64,000 nucleotides of DNA from DASYKS01 sp031404815 (lineage in GTDB: Bacteria > Acidobacteriota > Thermoanaerobaculia > Multivoradales > UBA5704): positions 13,752 through 77,751 of the forward strand of contig JANNIH010000090.1 in assembly GCA_031404815.1 (NCBI GenBank), given 5' to 3'. This document shows, one piece after another, positions 57,358-64,000 of this stretch (position 1 is the stretch's first letter; every line of letters starts with the position of its first letter). The notes beneath the pieces are model-generated. The model searched no databases. It saw only the letters and a list, made by a program, of their open reading frames with translations, and was not told the origin of the DNA. The translations under genes and the position numbers were made by a program.

Positions 57358-57561
57358 GTGACCCAACTGCTGGAGAAGGCGCTTTCGGAGGTTGCGAGGC
57401 TGGATGAGCCGGAGCAGGACGCGCTGGCATCAATCCTTCTCGACGAGATCGCCTCGGAACAGCGTTGGACGCAGGCGTTCGCAGAATCTCAGGATGTCCT
57501 GTCGAATCTGGCCGATGAGGCGCTCGCGGAGCACGCGGCCGGACGCACCCGGCCGCTCTGA
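57358..57561 (+). CDS. Antitoxin of a RelE-type module
   Basis: 67 residues from GTG 57358, with GAGGAGG seven bases before, so the ATG 36 bases upstream was rejected. TQLLEKALSEVARLDEPEQD, ALASILLDEIASEQRWTQAF and LADEALAEHAAGRTRPL are the typical helices of small acidic antitoxins that end in the TxPL box. The partner toxin starts five bases later. Confidence 0.82.
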   Translation: MTQLLEKALSEVARLDEPEQDALASILLDEIASEQRWTQAFAESQDVLSNLADEALAEHAAGRTRPL

Positions 57562-57566
57562 ACGCT

Positions 57567-57836
57567 GTGGAGTCGAAGACTACGGAGAGGTTTCGTTCGC
57601 TCCTTGCCGCCGCGTCCAAATCGACGCAAGTCAAGGCGCGAGCTTCCTACCGCCTTTGGTCGGAAGATCCACACCATCCTTCACTTCGATTCAAGAAGGT
57701 TCACGCTACTCGGCCCATCTACTCCGTTCGAATCGATCTAGACTGGCGTGCCGTTGGTGTCCTTGAGGGAGGAACCATGCTTTGGTTTTGGGTCGGTCCC
57801 CACCGCGAGTACGAGAGGCTCCTCGCCCGATTCTAG
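57567..57836 (+). CDS. RelE-like toxin
   Basis: 89 residues from GTG 57567. FRSLLAAASKSTQVKARASY, WSEDPHHPSLRFKKVHATRP, IYSVRIDLDWRAVGVLEGGT and MLWFWVGPHREYERLL are the standard blocks of the RelE/YoeB-like family that includes PHPSLxFKxVxxxxxxYSVRI. The C-terminal WVGxHxEYERLL is diagnostic. The pair appears intact. It would cleave ribosome-bound mRNA. Confidence 0.85.
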   Translation: MESKTTERFRSLLAAASKSTQVKARASYRLWSEDPHHPSLRFKKVHATRPIYSVRIDLDWRAVGVLEGGTMLWFWVGPHREYERLLARF

Positions 57837-57910
57837 TCAAGACATAAGTGCTTCCCGTTGGTATCCGTCCGGATCCCGGAGTGAGAACTCCTCTGTTTGA
57901 GTGTTCGGGT

Positions 57911-59032
57911 TCACGTGCGGTTCCTCAGCTTAATGTCGTGTTGAGCTGCGGGTTCTCCGTAGAGCTTGATCTCGGCAAAACGGATGAATTCTTCCAATGT
58001 TTGCTTTAGATGCGCATCGACTTGCCAAGTCTGCGCGACCTTAACGATGAACCCAGACTTCTCCATGTCTCGGTGGAGCCCTGGGTATAAGTTTGGTCCA
58101 ACAGGGCTCATTAAGACAGCTCGCTCCATGTCGTCCAAACCAGGTTGGTCCTGCTCTTGAATGTAGTGCGCGTAATTTAGTTCGGCGCCCTGGAGTCTTT
58201 CTAAATAATGGCGACCGAACTCTGTATAGCGTTCGAAAATAAACTCGTCGGAGTCCGTAAGCTGCAGCTTCGTCATGGACTTGAATTGCGAGACGTGCCG
58301 GCGCCGCCGACGCTTATCGAGCGCGCCAGACACTATTGCGATAGGCGCGCCCACGCTTAACATAACGAGAATGAGACCTAAAAAGTATGTCGGCAGCCGC
58401 ACTGCTTGCACCCAAGTACCCCCGGAGAATGCTTGACTCCAAAACCCCGGTTTCGCCGCGGCTTCCGTTGAGTCGACACGTCGAATCTCACGCACTCCTG
58501 CGATCTTCCCGATTGGTTCGAGCGTCGGACGGCTACCCTCGGAGTGCAATATGAGCGACTTCACCGTAAACCACTCTCCAGCTTCCAAAATGACCGGAGC
58601 GAATTCGGCACGGTCAGCGACGTGTCTGAGAGGGTCGAGCATTTGTCGAAGGTACGCGTTGCTACTTGCCAAGATCTCAGCACGAATTAGCGCTCCGTGA
58701 AGTACGCGGAATCCTAATGGCGCCTTTTCATCATAGTGCGTCTTCAAGATATCATCGGGACCTTCGTTAGTCACGCGGATAATTATCACCCGAAGGGACC
58801 TGCGCGCCTTCTGAATATCTACGCCGTCGTACATGATCTCCAGGTTCCCGAGCTTTTCCCGAACATCAAGGACGCTTGCGTCACTGATTACTTCAAACCG
58901 GACTTGAGGGCGACGGTCGCGCAAAAACTCCGTGTATACGGACAGAAATCCGAACACGAGTGCGAGTACGAACCCCAATAGGGACCATGCGTAACGCTTG
59001 TCGAGGCGATTCAGAGCAGCAGACAGTCTCAT
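57911..59032 (-). CDS. AT-rich membrane protein of unknown function
   Basis: 373 residues from ATG 59032, with GAGGT upstream; TTG 59050 is the alternative. Membrane segments lie near the N-terminus (WSLLGFVLALVFGFLSVYTE) and in the middle (LPTYFLGLILVMLSVGAPIA). Between them lies an extracytoplasmic beta-rich domain (RPQVRFEVISDASVLDVREK). The last 130 residues are cytosolic and helical, ending EFIRFAEIKLYGEPAAQHDI. Local G+C is about 43 % in a sampled line (58201), which with its location argues for acquisition. No family recognised; an abortive-infection or effector-like role is possible but unproven. Confidence 0.7.
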   Translation of the reverse strand: MRLSAALNRLDKRYAWSLLGFVLALVFGFLSVYTEFLRDRRPQVRFEVISDASVLDVREKLGNLEIMYDGVDIQKARRSLRVIIIRVTNEGPDDILKTHYDEKAPLGFRVLHGALIRAEILASSNAYLRQMLDPLRHVADRAEFAPVILEAGEWFTVKSLILHSEGSRPTLEPIGKIAGVREIRRVDSTEAAAKPGFWSQAFSGGTWVQAVRLPTYFLGLILVMLSVGAPIAIVSGALDKRRRRRHVSQFKSMTKLQLTDSDEFIFERYTEFGRHYLERLQGAELNYAHYIQEQDQPGLDDMERAVLMSPVGPNLYPGLHRDMEKSGFIVKVAQTWQVDAHLKQTLEEFIRFAEIKLYGEPAAQHDIKLRNRT

Positions 59033-59284
59033 AAGCCGGCGTGACCTCAATGCCTAACCTTGCTGCTAACCTGCGGAGTATCTCGTCAGCACTGCTAGAC
59101 ACGGAAAGCGATTCGATTAAACCTCGGACCCCATCTCCTTGATTTCAAGTCCTATCGCGACGCTAAAGCAATTGGCTCCCGCGTGTCAAAGGCGACGAGG
59201 GAGCCGAAGTCCTGTCGGCCATTGCGCTCGCCGGTCGCCCTTAAGCTGCAAGTCCAGCCGACGGTTGGGTTCCATCCGCCGCTT

Positions 59285-59578
59285 CTACTTCCGATAGCGC
59301 CAATAATTAGGCCGGCGGCTTTGATGGGCAAATGCCAGGACGCGGATCTGGTCCCCGACGACCGCGTAAATGATGCTGTATGGAAAGCCTCTCGTCACAA
59401 AGCGCCTTCGGCCACGACGCCATACCGTGCCGAGCCCTGGGTGCTGCAACAAGAGATCGACCGAGCGTTCGAACTCCGCAAATAGGGCCTGGGACAGGAC
59501 GGTGCCGGCCTGGGTTCGATAGAACTCGGCCGCCTCCCGAAGGTCTTCTTCCGCCTCAGGGTGGAGCCAATAGTTCAT
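59285..59578 (-). CDS. RelE/ParE-family toxin
   Basis: 97 residues from ATG 59578, overlapping the antitoxin stop by four bases. MNYWLHPEAEEDLREAAEFY, FAEFERSVDLLLQHPGLGTV, RRRFVTRGFPYSIIYAVVGD and IRVLAFAHQSRRPNYW are a complete ParE pattern, with FPYSIIY and AHQSRRPxYW. The module antitoxin-toxin is intact. Confidence 0.88.
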   Translation of the reverse strand: MNYWLHPEAEEDLREAAEFYRTQAGTVLSQALFAEFERSVDLLLQHPGLGTVWRRGRRRFVTRGFPYSIIYAVVGDQIRVLAFAHQSRRPNYWRYRK

Positions 59579-59793
59579 CGTAACTCGGCCTTCAACTTCG
59601 CCAAAGTCTCGGGGCCGGGGAGCAGAGCGACGGCGCCGCTCTCGATTTCCGAATTGCGACGCTCGACTTCCGCCGACCACGCCTCTTCCACCTCGGGGTC
59701 GGCGTCGAGACTGGTGATCAATCGCTCGACCAGACGAGCCCGTTCGGCGGCGGAGAGCCGCAAGGCTTCAGCTTCCAGCACTTCGATCGTCAT
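59575..59793 (-). CDS. Antitoxin of the RelE/ParE module at 59285
   Basis: 72 residues from ATG 59793 with GGAGG upstream. MTIEVLEAEALRLSAAERAR, LVERLITSLDADPEVEEAWS and AEVERRNSEIESGAVALLPG form the usual addiction-module antitoxin. It is clearly paralogous to the antitoxin at 60032 (LSAxERAxL, EEAWxAEVERRxxEIESGAV), so the two modules arose by duplication. Confidence 0.88.
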   Translation of the reverse strand: MTIEVLEAEALRLSAAERARLVERLITSLDADPEVEEAWSAEVERRNSEIESGAVALLPGPETLAKLKAELR

Positions 59794-59825
59794 AAAACGC
59801 CTCCAGGTGACGTGCCGATTGAAGT

Positions 59826-60035
59826 CTAGCTCCTTTGGCCGGCTTGAGTAGGTCTCCCAGCCCACCGAGCGCCACGAAAGACAGCCCCCGCTCGCGGATT
59901 TTCGAGCAGGGAACGGGCAGCACGCTCGAACTCCGAGACAAAGGCAAGGCCCAATTCGATATCCGCGGTGGCGGTGTAGAAAGCAGCCGCATCCTGAAGC
60001 TCGCTCAATGCGGCCGGGACGATGACCAGCTTCAC
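59826..60035 (-). pseudogene. RelE/ParE toxin, 3' truncated
   Basis: 69 residues: LVIVPAALSELQDAAAFYTA, FVSEFERAARSLLENPRAGA, VFRGARWAGRPTQAGQRS. The N-terminal part aligns with intact ParE toxins, but the arginine-rich strand and FPYxIxY end are missing. The last 15 residues look like a read-out after a frameshift or deletion near 59870. Confidence 0.72.
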
Positions 60036-60250
60036 CTAAGACCGGCGCGAACCTGCGCGAGCGCCTCGGCAAGGGGGATCACTTGGACGGCGCCGCTTTC
60101 GACTTCCGCTACGCGGCGCTCCACTTCGGCGGCCCAAGCTTCTTCGATCCCTTCGTCTTGATCCAGGCTGGCGAGCAGGTGCTGGGCGAGAACCGCGCGC
60201 TCTTCGGCCGAGAGCTCCAGGGCTTGTTGTTCGAGAGTGGCGAGATCCAT
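60032..60250 (-). CDS. Antitoxin (paralogue) of the truncated toxin at 59826
   Basis: 72 residues from ATG 60250, preceded by GGAGG. MDLATLEQQALELSAEERAV, HLLASLDQDEGIEEAWAAEV and ERRVAEVESGAVQVIPLAEA. It overlaps the truncated toxin by four bases. Its high similarity to 59575-59793 suggests it could also neutralise the intact neighbour toxin. Confidence 0.86.
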   Translation of the reverse strand: MDLATLEQQALELSAEERAVLAQHLLASLDQDEGIEEAWAAEVERRVAEVESGAVQVIPLAEALAQVRAGLR

Positions 60251-60441
60251 GGGGGGGTGCCTCCTTCAGGCTAGGCGGATTCTAAACCCATGGGGAATGG
60301 AGCGCTACGTGGCGCCCGTGGCCGCCCGGCGTCTGGTCCGGCGAGGCGCCGGCAATCCCAGGAATTGCGTCGGAGGAAAGGCTGCTTGGTGCGGTGGTCT
60401 GGGGATACGATCGGGGGGCTGATTTCTTGGAGAGGTTTGCC

Positions 60442-62181
60442 ATGCCTTCGATCGCTCGCGCTGCTCTTCTGCTGCTCGCTCTGTTCGCATTACCGGCCGG
60501 GTTGGAAGCCGCGCCGCCCGCCAACCTCGTGCTTCGCCACGGGGCGATCTACACCATGGACGCCGCGCGCGGTTGGGCCGAGACCGTGGCGATCTCCGGA
60601 TCTCGATTGGTGTTCGTGGGCGCCGATCGGGACGTGGCGCCGTTTGTCGGGCCGACGACGAAGGTGGTCGATCTGGGTGGGCGTTTCGTGCTGCCGGGGT
60701 TTCACGATTCGCACGTCCACCTGCTCTCCGGCGGTATCGAGCTCGGGCAGTGCGATCTGAACGGCTCGAAGTCGGGCGAAGAAGTCCTCGCGCGGGTCGA
60801 GGCGTGCGCCGCGGCGAACCCGAAGGCGCCGTGGATCATCGGCGGCGGTTGGGATCTGCCGCTGTTTCCCCAGGCGAATCCGGACAAGCTGCTGCTCGAC
60901 GAGATCGTGCCCGATCGGCCGGTCTACCTCTCGGCGGCGGATGGGCATTCGGTCTGGGTGAATTCCAAGGCTCTCGCCCTCGGAGGGGTCACCCGGGAGA
61001 CCCCCGATCCACCGCGGGGCCGGATCGAACGCGACGCCGAGGGGAACCCGACGGGCACGCTGCGCGAAGCGGCGGCCGATCTGGTGGGCGAACATCTTCC
61101 CGAGACCACGGCGGCCGAGCGGACCGAGGGGCTCCGCCGCGGCGTCGAACGGGCGCACGGCTTCGGGATCGTCTCGGTGCAGGAGGCTTCGACGGGGGCT
61201 GAAAGCCTCGCGACGTTTCGCGCGCTCGACGCGGCGGGCGAGCTGAATTTGCGGGTGGTGGTCGCGAACTATGTCGATCCGGAAAAAGGCGTCTCCCAAG
61301 TCGCGGATCTCGTGAAGCGGCGGGATGATCCGGCCGGCAAAACCGCGCCGCACGTGAAGGCGACCGCGGCAAAGATCTTCGCCGACGGAGTGATCGAAGC
61401 GGGGACCGCGGCGCTGCTCGCCCCCTATCTCGGCGAGCGGGGCAAAGACGGTTGGCGCGGCGAGCTGGAGCTTGAGCCGGAGCGTTTCGCGGAAATCGCC
61501 ACCGCGCTCGATGCCGCGAGGCTTCAGATCCACGTCCACGCGATCGGCGACCGGGCGATCCGCGAGGCACTCAATGCGCTCGAAGCGGCGCGGCAGACGA
61601 ACGGCGCGCGCGACGCCCGGCCGCTGCTCGCGCACATCGAACTGTTCGATCCGAGAGACATCCCCCGCTTCCGCAAGCTCGGTGTGATCGCCGACTTCCA
61701 GCCGCTCTGGGCCTACGCCGACCCCTACATCGTCGATCTGACCGAGCCGCAGTTGGGTCCCGACCGCTCGCGTTGGCTCTATCCGATCGGGTCGCTCGCC
61801 CGCTCCGGCGCGGTGATCGCCGCGGGGAGCGATTGGTCGGTCTCGTCGCTCGACCCGTTGTCGGGCGTAGAAGTCGCGGTGACCCGGTGCGATCCCGGTT
61901 CGACCACCGCCTGCGACAAGTCATGGATTCCCGACGAGCGGGTCGATCTGCCGACCATCCTCGCCGCCTATACGATCGGCGGCGCCTATGCGAATTTCGA
62001 AGAGCACGACAGCGGCTCGCTCGAACCGGGCAAGCTCGCCGACCTGATCGTCCTCGATCGCAACCTGTTCGAGATCCCGGCGCGCGAGATCTCCGAAGCG
62101 GGTGTGCTCACCACGCTGTTCGAAGGGCGGGTCGTTTACGGTAACCTCGACTTCGCGCCTGCCCCTGGAGCCCACCCATGA
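60442..62181 (+). CDS. Exported metal-dependent amidohydrolase (YtcJ-like)
   Basis: 579 residues from ATG 60442 with GGAGAGG upstream. A signal peptide (IARAALLLLALFALPAGLEA) ends near AAPP. Metal-binding HSHVH is in FVLPGFHDSHVHLLSGGIEL. The YtcJ pattern continues with DGHSVWVNSKAL, KIFADGVIEAGTAALL, HVHAIGDRAIREAL and GSDWSVSSLDPLSGVEVAVT, ending FEGRVVYG. Such enzymes hydrolyse amides or N-formyl compounds. It overlaps the next gene by four bases, so the two are translationally coupled. Confidence 0.9.
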   Translation: MPSIARAALLLLALFALPAGLEAAPPANLVLRHGAIYTMDAARGWAETVAISGSRLVFVGADRDVAPFVGPTTKVVDLGGRFVLPGFHDSHVHLLSGGIELGQCDLNGSKSGEEVLARVEACAAANPKAPWIIGGGWDLPLFPQANPDKLLLDEIVPDRPVYLSAADGHSVWVNSKALALGGVTRETPDPPRGRIERDAEGNPTGTLREAAADLVGEHLPETTAAERTEGLRRGVERAHGFGIVSVQEASTGAESLATFRALDAAGELNLRVVVANYVDPEKGVSQVADLVKRRDDPAGKTAPHVKATAAKIFADGVIEAGTAALLAPYLGERGKDGWRGELELEPERFAEIATALDAARLQIHVHAIGDRAIREALNALEAARQTNGARDARPLLAHIELFDPRDIPRFRKLGVIADFQPLWAYADPYIVDLTEPQLGPDRSRWLYPIGSLARSGAVIAAGSDWSVSSLDPLSGVEVAVTRCDPGSTTACDKSWIPDERVDLPTILAAYTIGGAYANFEEHDSGSLEPGKLADLIVLDRNLFEIPAREISEAGVLTTLFEGRVVYGNLDFAPAPGAHP

Positions 62182-63296
62182 GATCCCGCCGCCCCCTCCT
62201 CGCCCTCCCCCTGCTCGCGTTCGTTTCCGCCTGCTTCGACAGCCCGGTGCGCGAGAGCTGGACGCTTCGCTTCCTGCCCGGCGGCTGGGTGGTGGCGGGG
62301 CGAACGATCGTGCTGTCGTCCGCGGAGGATTCGAACCCCGCCGTGGCGCGGCGTCTGGCGACCGTCCGGCGCGAGCTGATCGAGGGGACCGACGGGTGGT
62401 CCGATCGGCTCTCTGCGATCTCCCCGGTCGCCGAAAAGATCGAGCAGGAGCGCGTGCTCGGGGCGATCGCCAACGCCACGCACCGCGCGCTGTTCGACGA
62501 GACCGACCAGGTCCGGCAGATGTTTGCGGCGACGCCGGTCAACGTGTCCTACACCCTCACCTCGGGCGTCGCCGAGCTGAGCTTCGCTCCCGGGCCGGCG
62601 GATCGGGCGACCCGGGCCGATCGGCAAAAGGTCCAGCGCGCCTTGGCCTCCTGGTCGTCCGAGGTCGCCGCCTACCTCGCGGCGGGGTCGGCCCTTTGGA
62701 GCTACCTCGATCAGCACCCGGAGCGCGACGCGGCCTGCTTCGGCCGGCTGTTCCGCCAGATCCGGCCGGACGGAGCCCCGGAGCCGCCACCGCTTCAAGA
62801 GGGAAAGGGAACCGAGCTCGTCGAGGCGCTGTTTGCGGCGATGAAAAAAGTCTGGCAGCCGCTCGAAGTCGCCGAAGGGGAAGGGTTCACGCTCGACGAG
62901 CTCTCCCACCTTGTGTTCGATCCGTTCCCGGCGCCGATCGAGGTACACCTCCCGGGGCCTGCCCTCGAGGTCGAAGGCTTCGAACGGCAAGAGGGGCACC
63001 TGCTCGCGCGCGGCCCCGGTTTCTGGAACGCGCTCGAACGGCTCGGCGGGCGCTGGCTCGCGCCCGATCCGGTCCTCGCCTTCGTCCGCGAGAGCCGCAA
63101 GCCGAAGCCGGCATTCGACCTGGAGAGCTTCACGAACGAGCCGCGCCGGGCAAGAACGCCCCCCTCCGGCCGTCAAGTGCAAACCGCGCTCCAAACCGAA
63201 CTCGTCGGCGCGCCGCTGTTCCGCGCCACCTGGAAGGTCGAAGCGCCGGGAGACCAGCCGGTCGAGCCGAAGGACGATTTCGTGCCTTGGCTGTAG
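62178..63296 (+). CDS. Lipoprotein of unknown function
   Basis: 372 residues from ATG 62178 (ATGA overlap with the amidohydrolase stop). A lipobox (LLAFVSACFDS) follows a short signal helix, so it is anchored in the envelope. The mature part is helical with Trp-rich segments (SWTLRFLPGGWVVAGRTIVL, ALASWSSEVAAYLAAGSALW). No family recognised. The stop codon TAG lies inside the left arm of the palindrome at 63293-63387. Confidence 0.72.
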   Translation: MRSRRPLLALPLLAFVSACFDSPVRESWTLRFLPGGWVVAGRTIVLSSAEDSNPAVARRLATVRRELIEGTDGWSDRLSAISPVAEKIEQERVLGAIANATHRALFDETDQVRQMFAATPVNVSYTLTSGVAELSFAPGPADRATRADRQKVQRALASWSSEVAAYLAAGSALWSYLDQHPERDAACFGRLFRQIRPDGAPEPPPLQEGKGTELVEALFAAMKKVWQPLEVAEGEGFTLDELSHLVFDPFPAPIEVHLPGPALEVEGFERQEGHLLARGPGFWNALERLGGRWLAPDPVLAFVRESRKPKPAFDLESFTNEPRRARTPPSGRQVQTALQTELVGAPLFRATWKVEAPGDQPVEPKDDFVPWL

Positions 63297-63387
63297 GGGC
63301 GGAACCTACGTGTCCGCCCATCGTTGGCGGCGCGCGCCCGATCGATTCGCGCAATGACCTGGGCGGACACGTAGGTCCGCCCCCTAC
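63293..63387. repeat. 95-bp palindromic element between convergent genes
   Basis: The left arm 63293-63320 (GTAGGGGCGG...GTCCGCCCA) and right arm 63360-63387 are inverted 28-bp copies with only two or three differences. The 39-base loop is GC-rich. Both flanking genes use TAG stop codons formed by the GTAGGGG/CCCCTAC ends. GGGCGGACACGTAGGTCCGC-type elements are common dispersed repeats in environmental bacteria (recollection, unverified). It could also serve as a bidirectional terminator. Confidence 0.85.
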
Positions 63388-63875
63388 AACCACCGTCTCA
63401 CCTTCCGCCGATAGTCATCGTACGCGGTACCGAATTCCGCGCTGAGGTAGCGCTCTTCGCGCCGGATCACGAACCGATAGAGGGCGCCCAAGACGACGGG
63501 CAGGAAGAGCAGCGGCCAGAGGCTGTCGATCAGAGTCGAGACCCCGAGATAGACGCCGGTGAGGCCGACGTACATCGGGTTGCGGGTGAACTTGTACGGA
63601 CCGGCATAGACCAGGCGCGAGGCCGGATGGTGCGGCAAGATCGCGGTCCGCGCGCGCAGGAACGTGATGAACCCCCAGGCGCCGAGCCCGAGCCCGAGGG
63701 CGATTAGCGCCCAGCCCCAGCCGAACCGGTAGATGCCCCGGGGCACCCAAGCGACCGGCCAGGTCCGGTTCAGGAGGTACCCGAGGGCGAGCCCCCCGGC
63801 GAACAGGAGCGGCGGCGGGAACTTGACGCCGGGATGTTTCGGTGCGGCGGGATCGGCAGACTTGACTCGGGGCAT
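63384..63875 (-). CDS. Isoprenylcysteine carboxyl methyltransferase family (PEMT/ICMT-like) protein
   Basis: 163 residues from ATG 63875 with AGGAG seven bases upstream; a further ATG at 63911 lacks a ribosome site. Three or four membrane helices are followed by the signature HHPASRLVYAGPYKFTRNPM, YVGLTGVYLG and the C-terminal RREERYLSAEFGTAYDDYRR. This is the integral-membrane methyltransferase family that uses SAM near the bilayer face; bacterial substrates are unknown. It is convergent with the lipoprotein gene. Confidence 0.88.
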   Translation of the reverse strand: MPRVKSADPAAPKHPGVKFPPPLLFAGGLALGYLLNRTWPVAWVPRGIYRFGWGWALIALGLGLGAWGFITFLRARTAILPHHPASRLVYAGPYKFTRNPMYVGLTGVYLGVSTLIDSLWPLLFLPVVLGALYRFVIRREERYLSAEFGTAYDDYRRKVRRWL

Positions 63876-63956
63876 GGCGGGCTCCTGGAAGAAGAGAACA
63901 GCGTCCCCCATGCTACTTTCTTGTCACCCATGCTTCCCACACCTTCTCGCGATCCA

Positions 63957-63997
63957 GCCCTCACCCCCGGCCCCTCTCCCACAGGGAGAGGGGAGAA
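63957..63997. repeat. CCCCTCTCCC...GGGAGAGGGG hairpin at the window edge
   Basis: CCCCTCTCCCACAGGGAGAGGGG is a 10-bp inverted repeat with a three-base loop, preceded by CTCACCCCCGG. The form is typical of dispersed hairpins in GC-rich genomes. It may continue beyond the window. Confidence 0.55.
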
Positions 63998-64000
63998 CAG

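Noticed and set aside
1..64000. tRNA, rRNA or prophage genes
   Set aside because: No cloverleaf with a GGTTCGA-type T-loop was recognised by eye, and no integrase, terminase or capsid-like protein was found. A tRNA scan would be decisive.

Overview
The window is GC-rich (about 65 % by eye, with two short AT-richer islands) and densely coding. It is most likely chromosomal DNA of a Gram-negative, diderm, menaquinone-using environmental bacterium. Three things point to Acidobacteriota, possibly a Thermoanaerobaculia-like lineage: an ECF sigma factor of the TIGR02999 type coupled to a Ser/Thr kinase with TPR repeats, a secreted protein built of 'GWALD' repeats, and a RlpA/SPOR/SpoIID-type envelope set. 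This placement is inference. No rRNA, tRNA or CRISPR array was seen.

Layout. 1-2.4 kb: the end of an amino-acid permease, a wrecked permease copy bracketed by opposed copies of a palindromic repeat, and a toxin-antitoxin (TA) pair. 2.6-7.3 kb (minus): a four-gene GldFG-like ABC operon. 7.5-10.8 kb: small genes, a K+ channel with two RCK modules, a zincin and a DedA protein. 11.0-16.0 kb: carbamoyltransferase, SGNH esterase-like protein and diguanylate cyclase. 16.1-19.3 kb (minus): a SpoIID/SPOR lipoprotein and a DnaC-like ATPase. 19.7-26.3 kb: GWALD-repeat protein, fmt, rsmB, HU, RlpA and purB. 26.4-29.6 kb: a LodA/LodB-type quinoprotein oxidase and its flavoprotein. 29.7-32.8 kb: ECF sigma factor and TPR kinase. 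33.1-38.2 kb: four secreted proteins (tandem DUF1566, Cys-rich, M35 metallopeptidase, HxH Cys-rich). 38.2-41.2 kb: a 21-22 bp degenerate repeat tract, a nucleotidyltransferase TA-like pair, a truncated TA pair and an ACT protein. 41.2-46.2 kb (minus): glycosyltransferase, MoxR, DUF58 and TgpA-like transglutaminase. 46.3-49.1 kb: a tightly coupled housekeeping run ubiE/menG-folD-coaE-rdgB. 49.3-51.3 kb: DUF4331 and GerW/YtfJ-like proteins.

51.4-60.3 kb is an accessory zone: a fused DUF4160-DUF2442 gene, a composite antitoxin beside a broken PIN toxin, remnants of DUF433, HigB, HigA and an LpxL-type acyltransferase, two AT-richer genes of foreign appearance, and three more RelE/ParE modules, one with a truncated toxin. 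60.4-64 kb returns to ordinary genes (amidohydrolase, lipoprotein, isoprenylcysteine-methyltransferase-like protein) and ends in hairpin repeats.

How the genes work together. The best-supported multi-gene systems are the ABC/GldG/DUF4340 operon, the LodAB pair, the sigma/kinase pair, the MoxR-DUF58-TgpA operon and the carbamoyltransferase-SGNH pair. The least explained signals are a 31-bp near-perfect palindrome before the carbamoyltransferase gene, the 21-22 bp repeat tract at 38.56-38.84 kb, the tail-to-tail palindrome that supplies both stop codons at 63.3 kb, and a recurrent -10-like hexamer 6-9 nt before start codons that suggests leaderless mRNAs.
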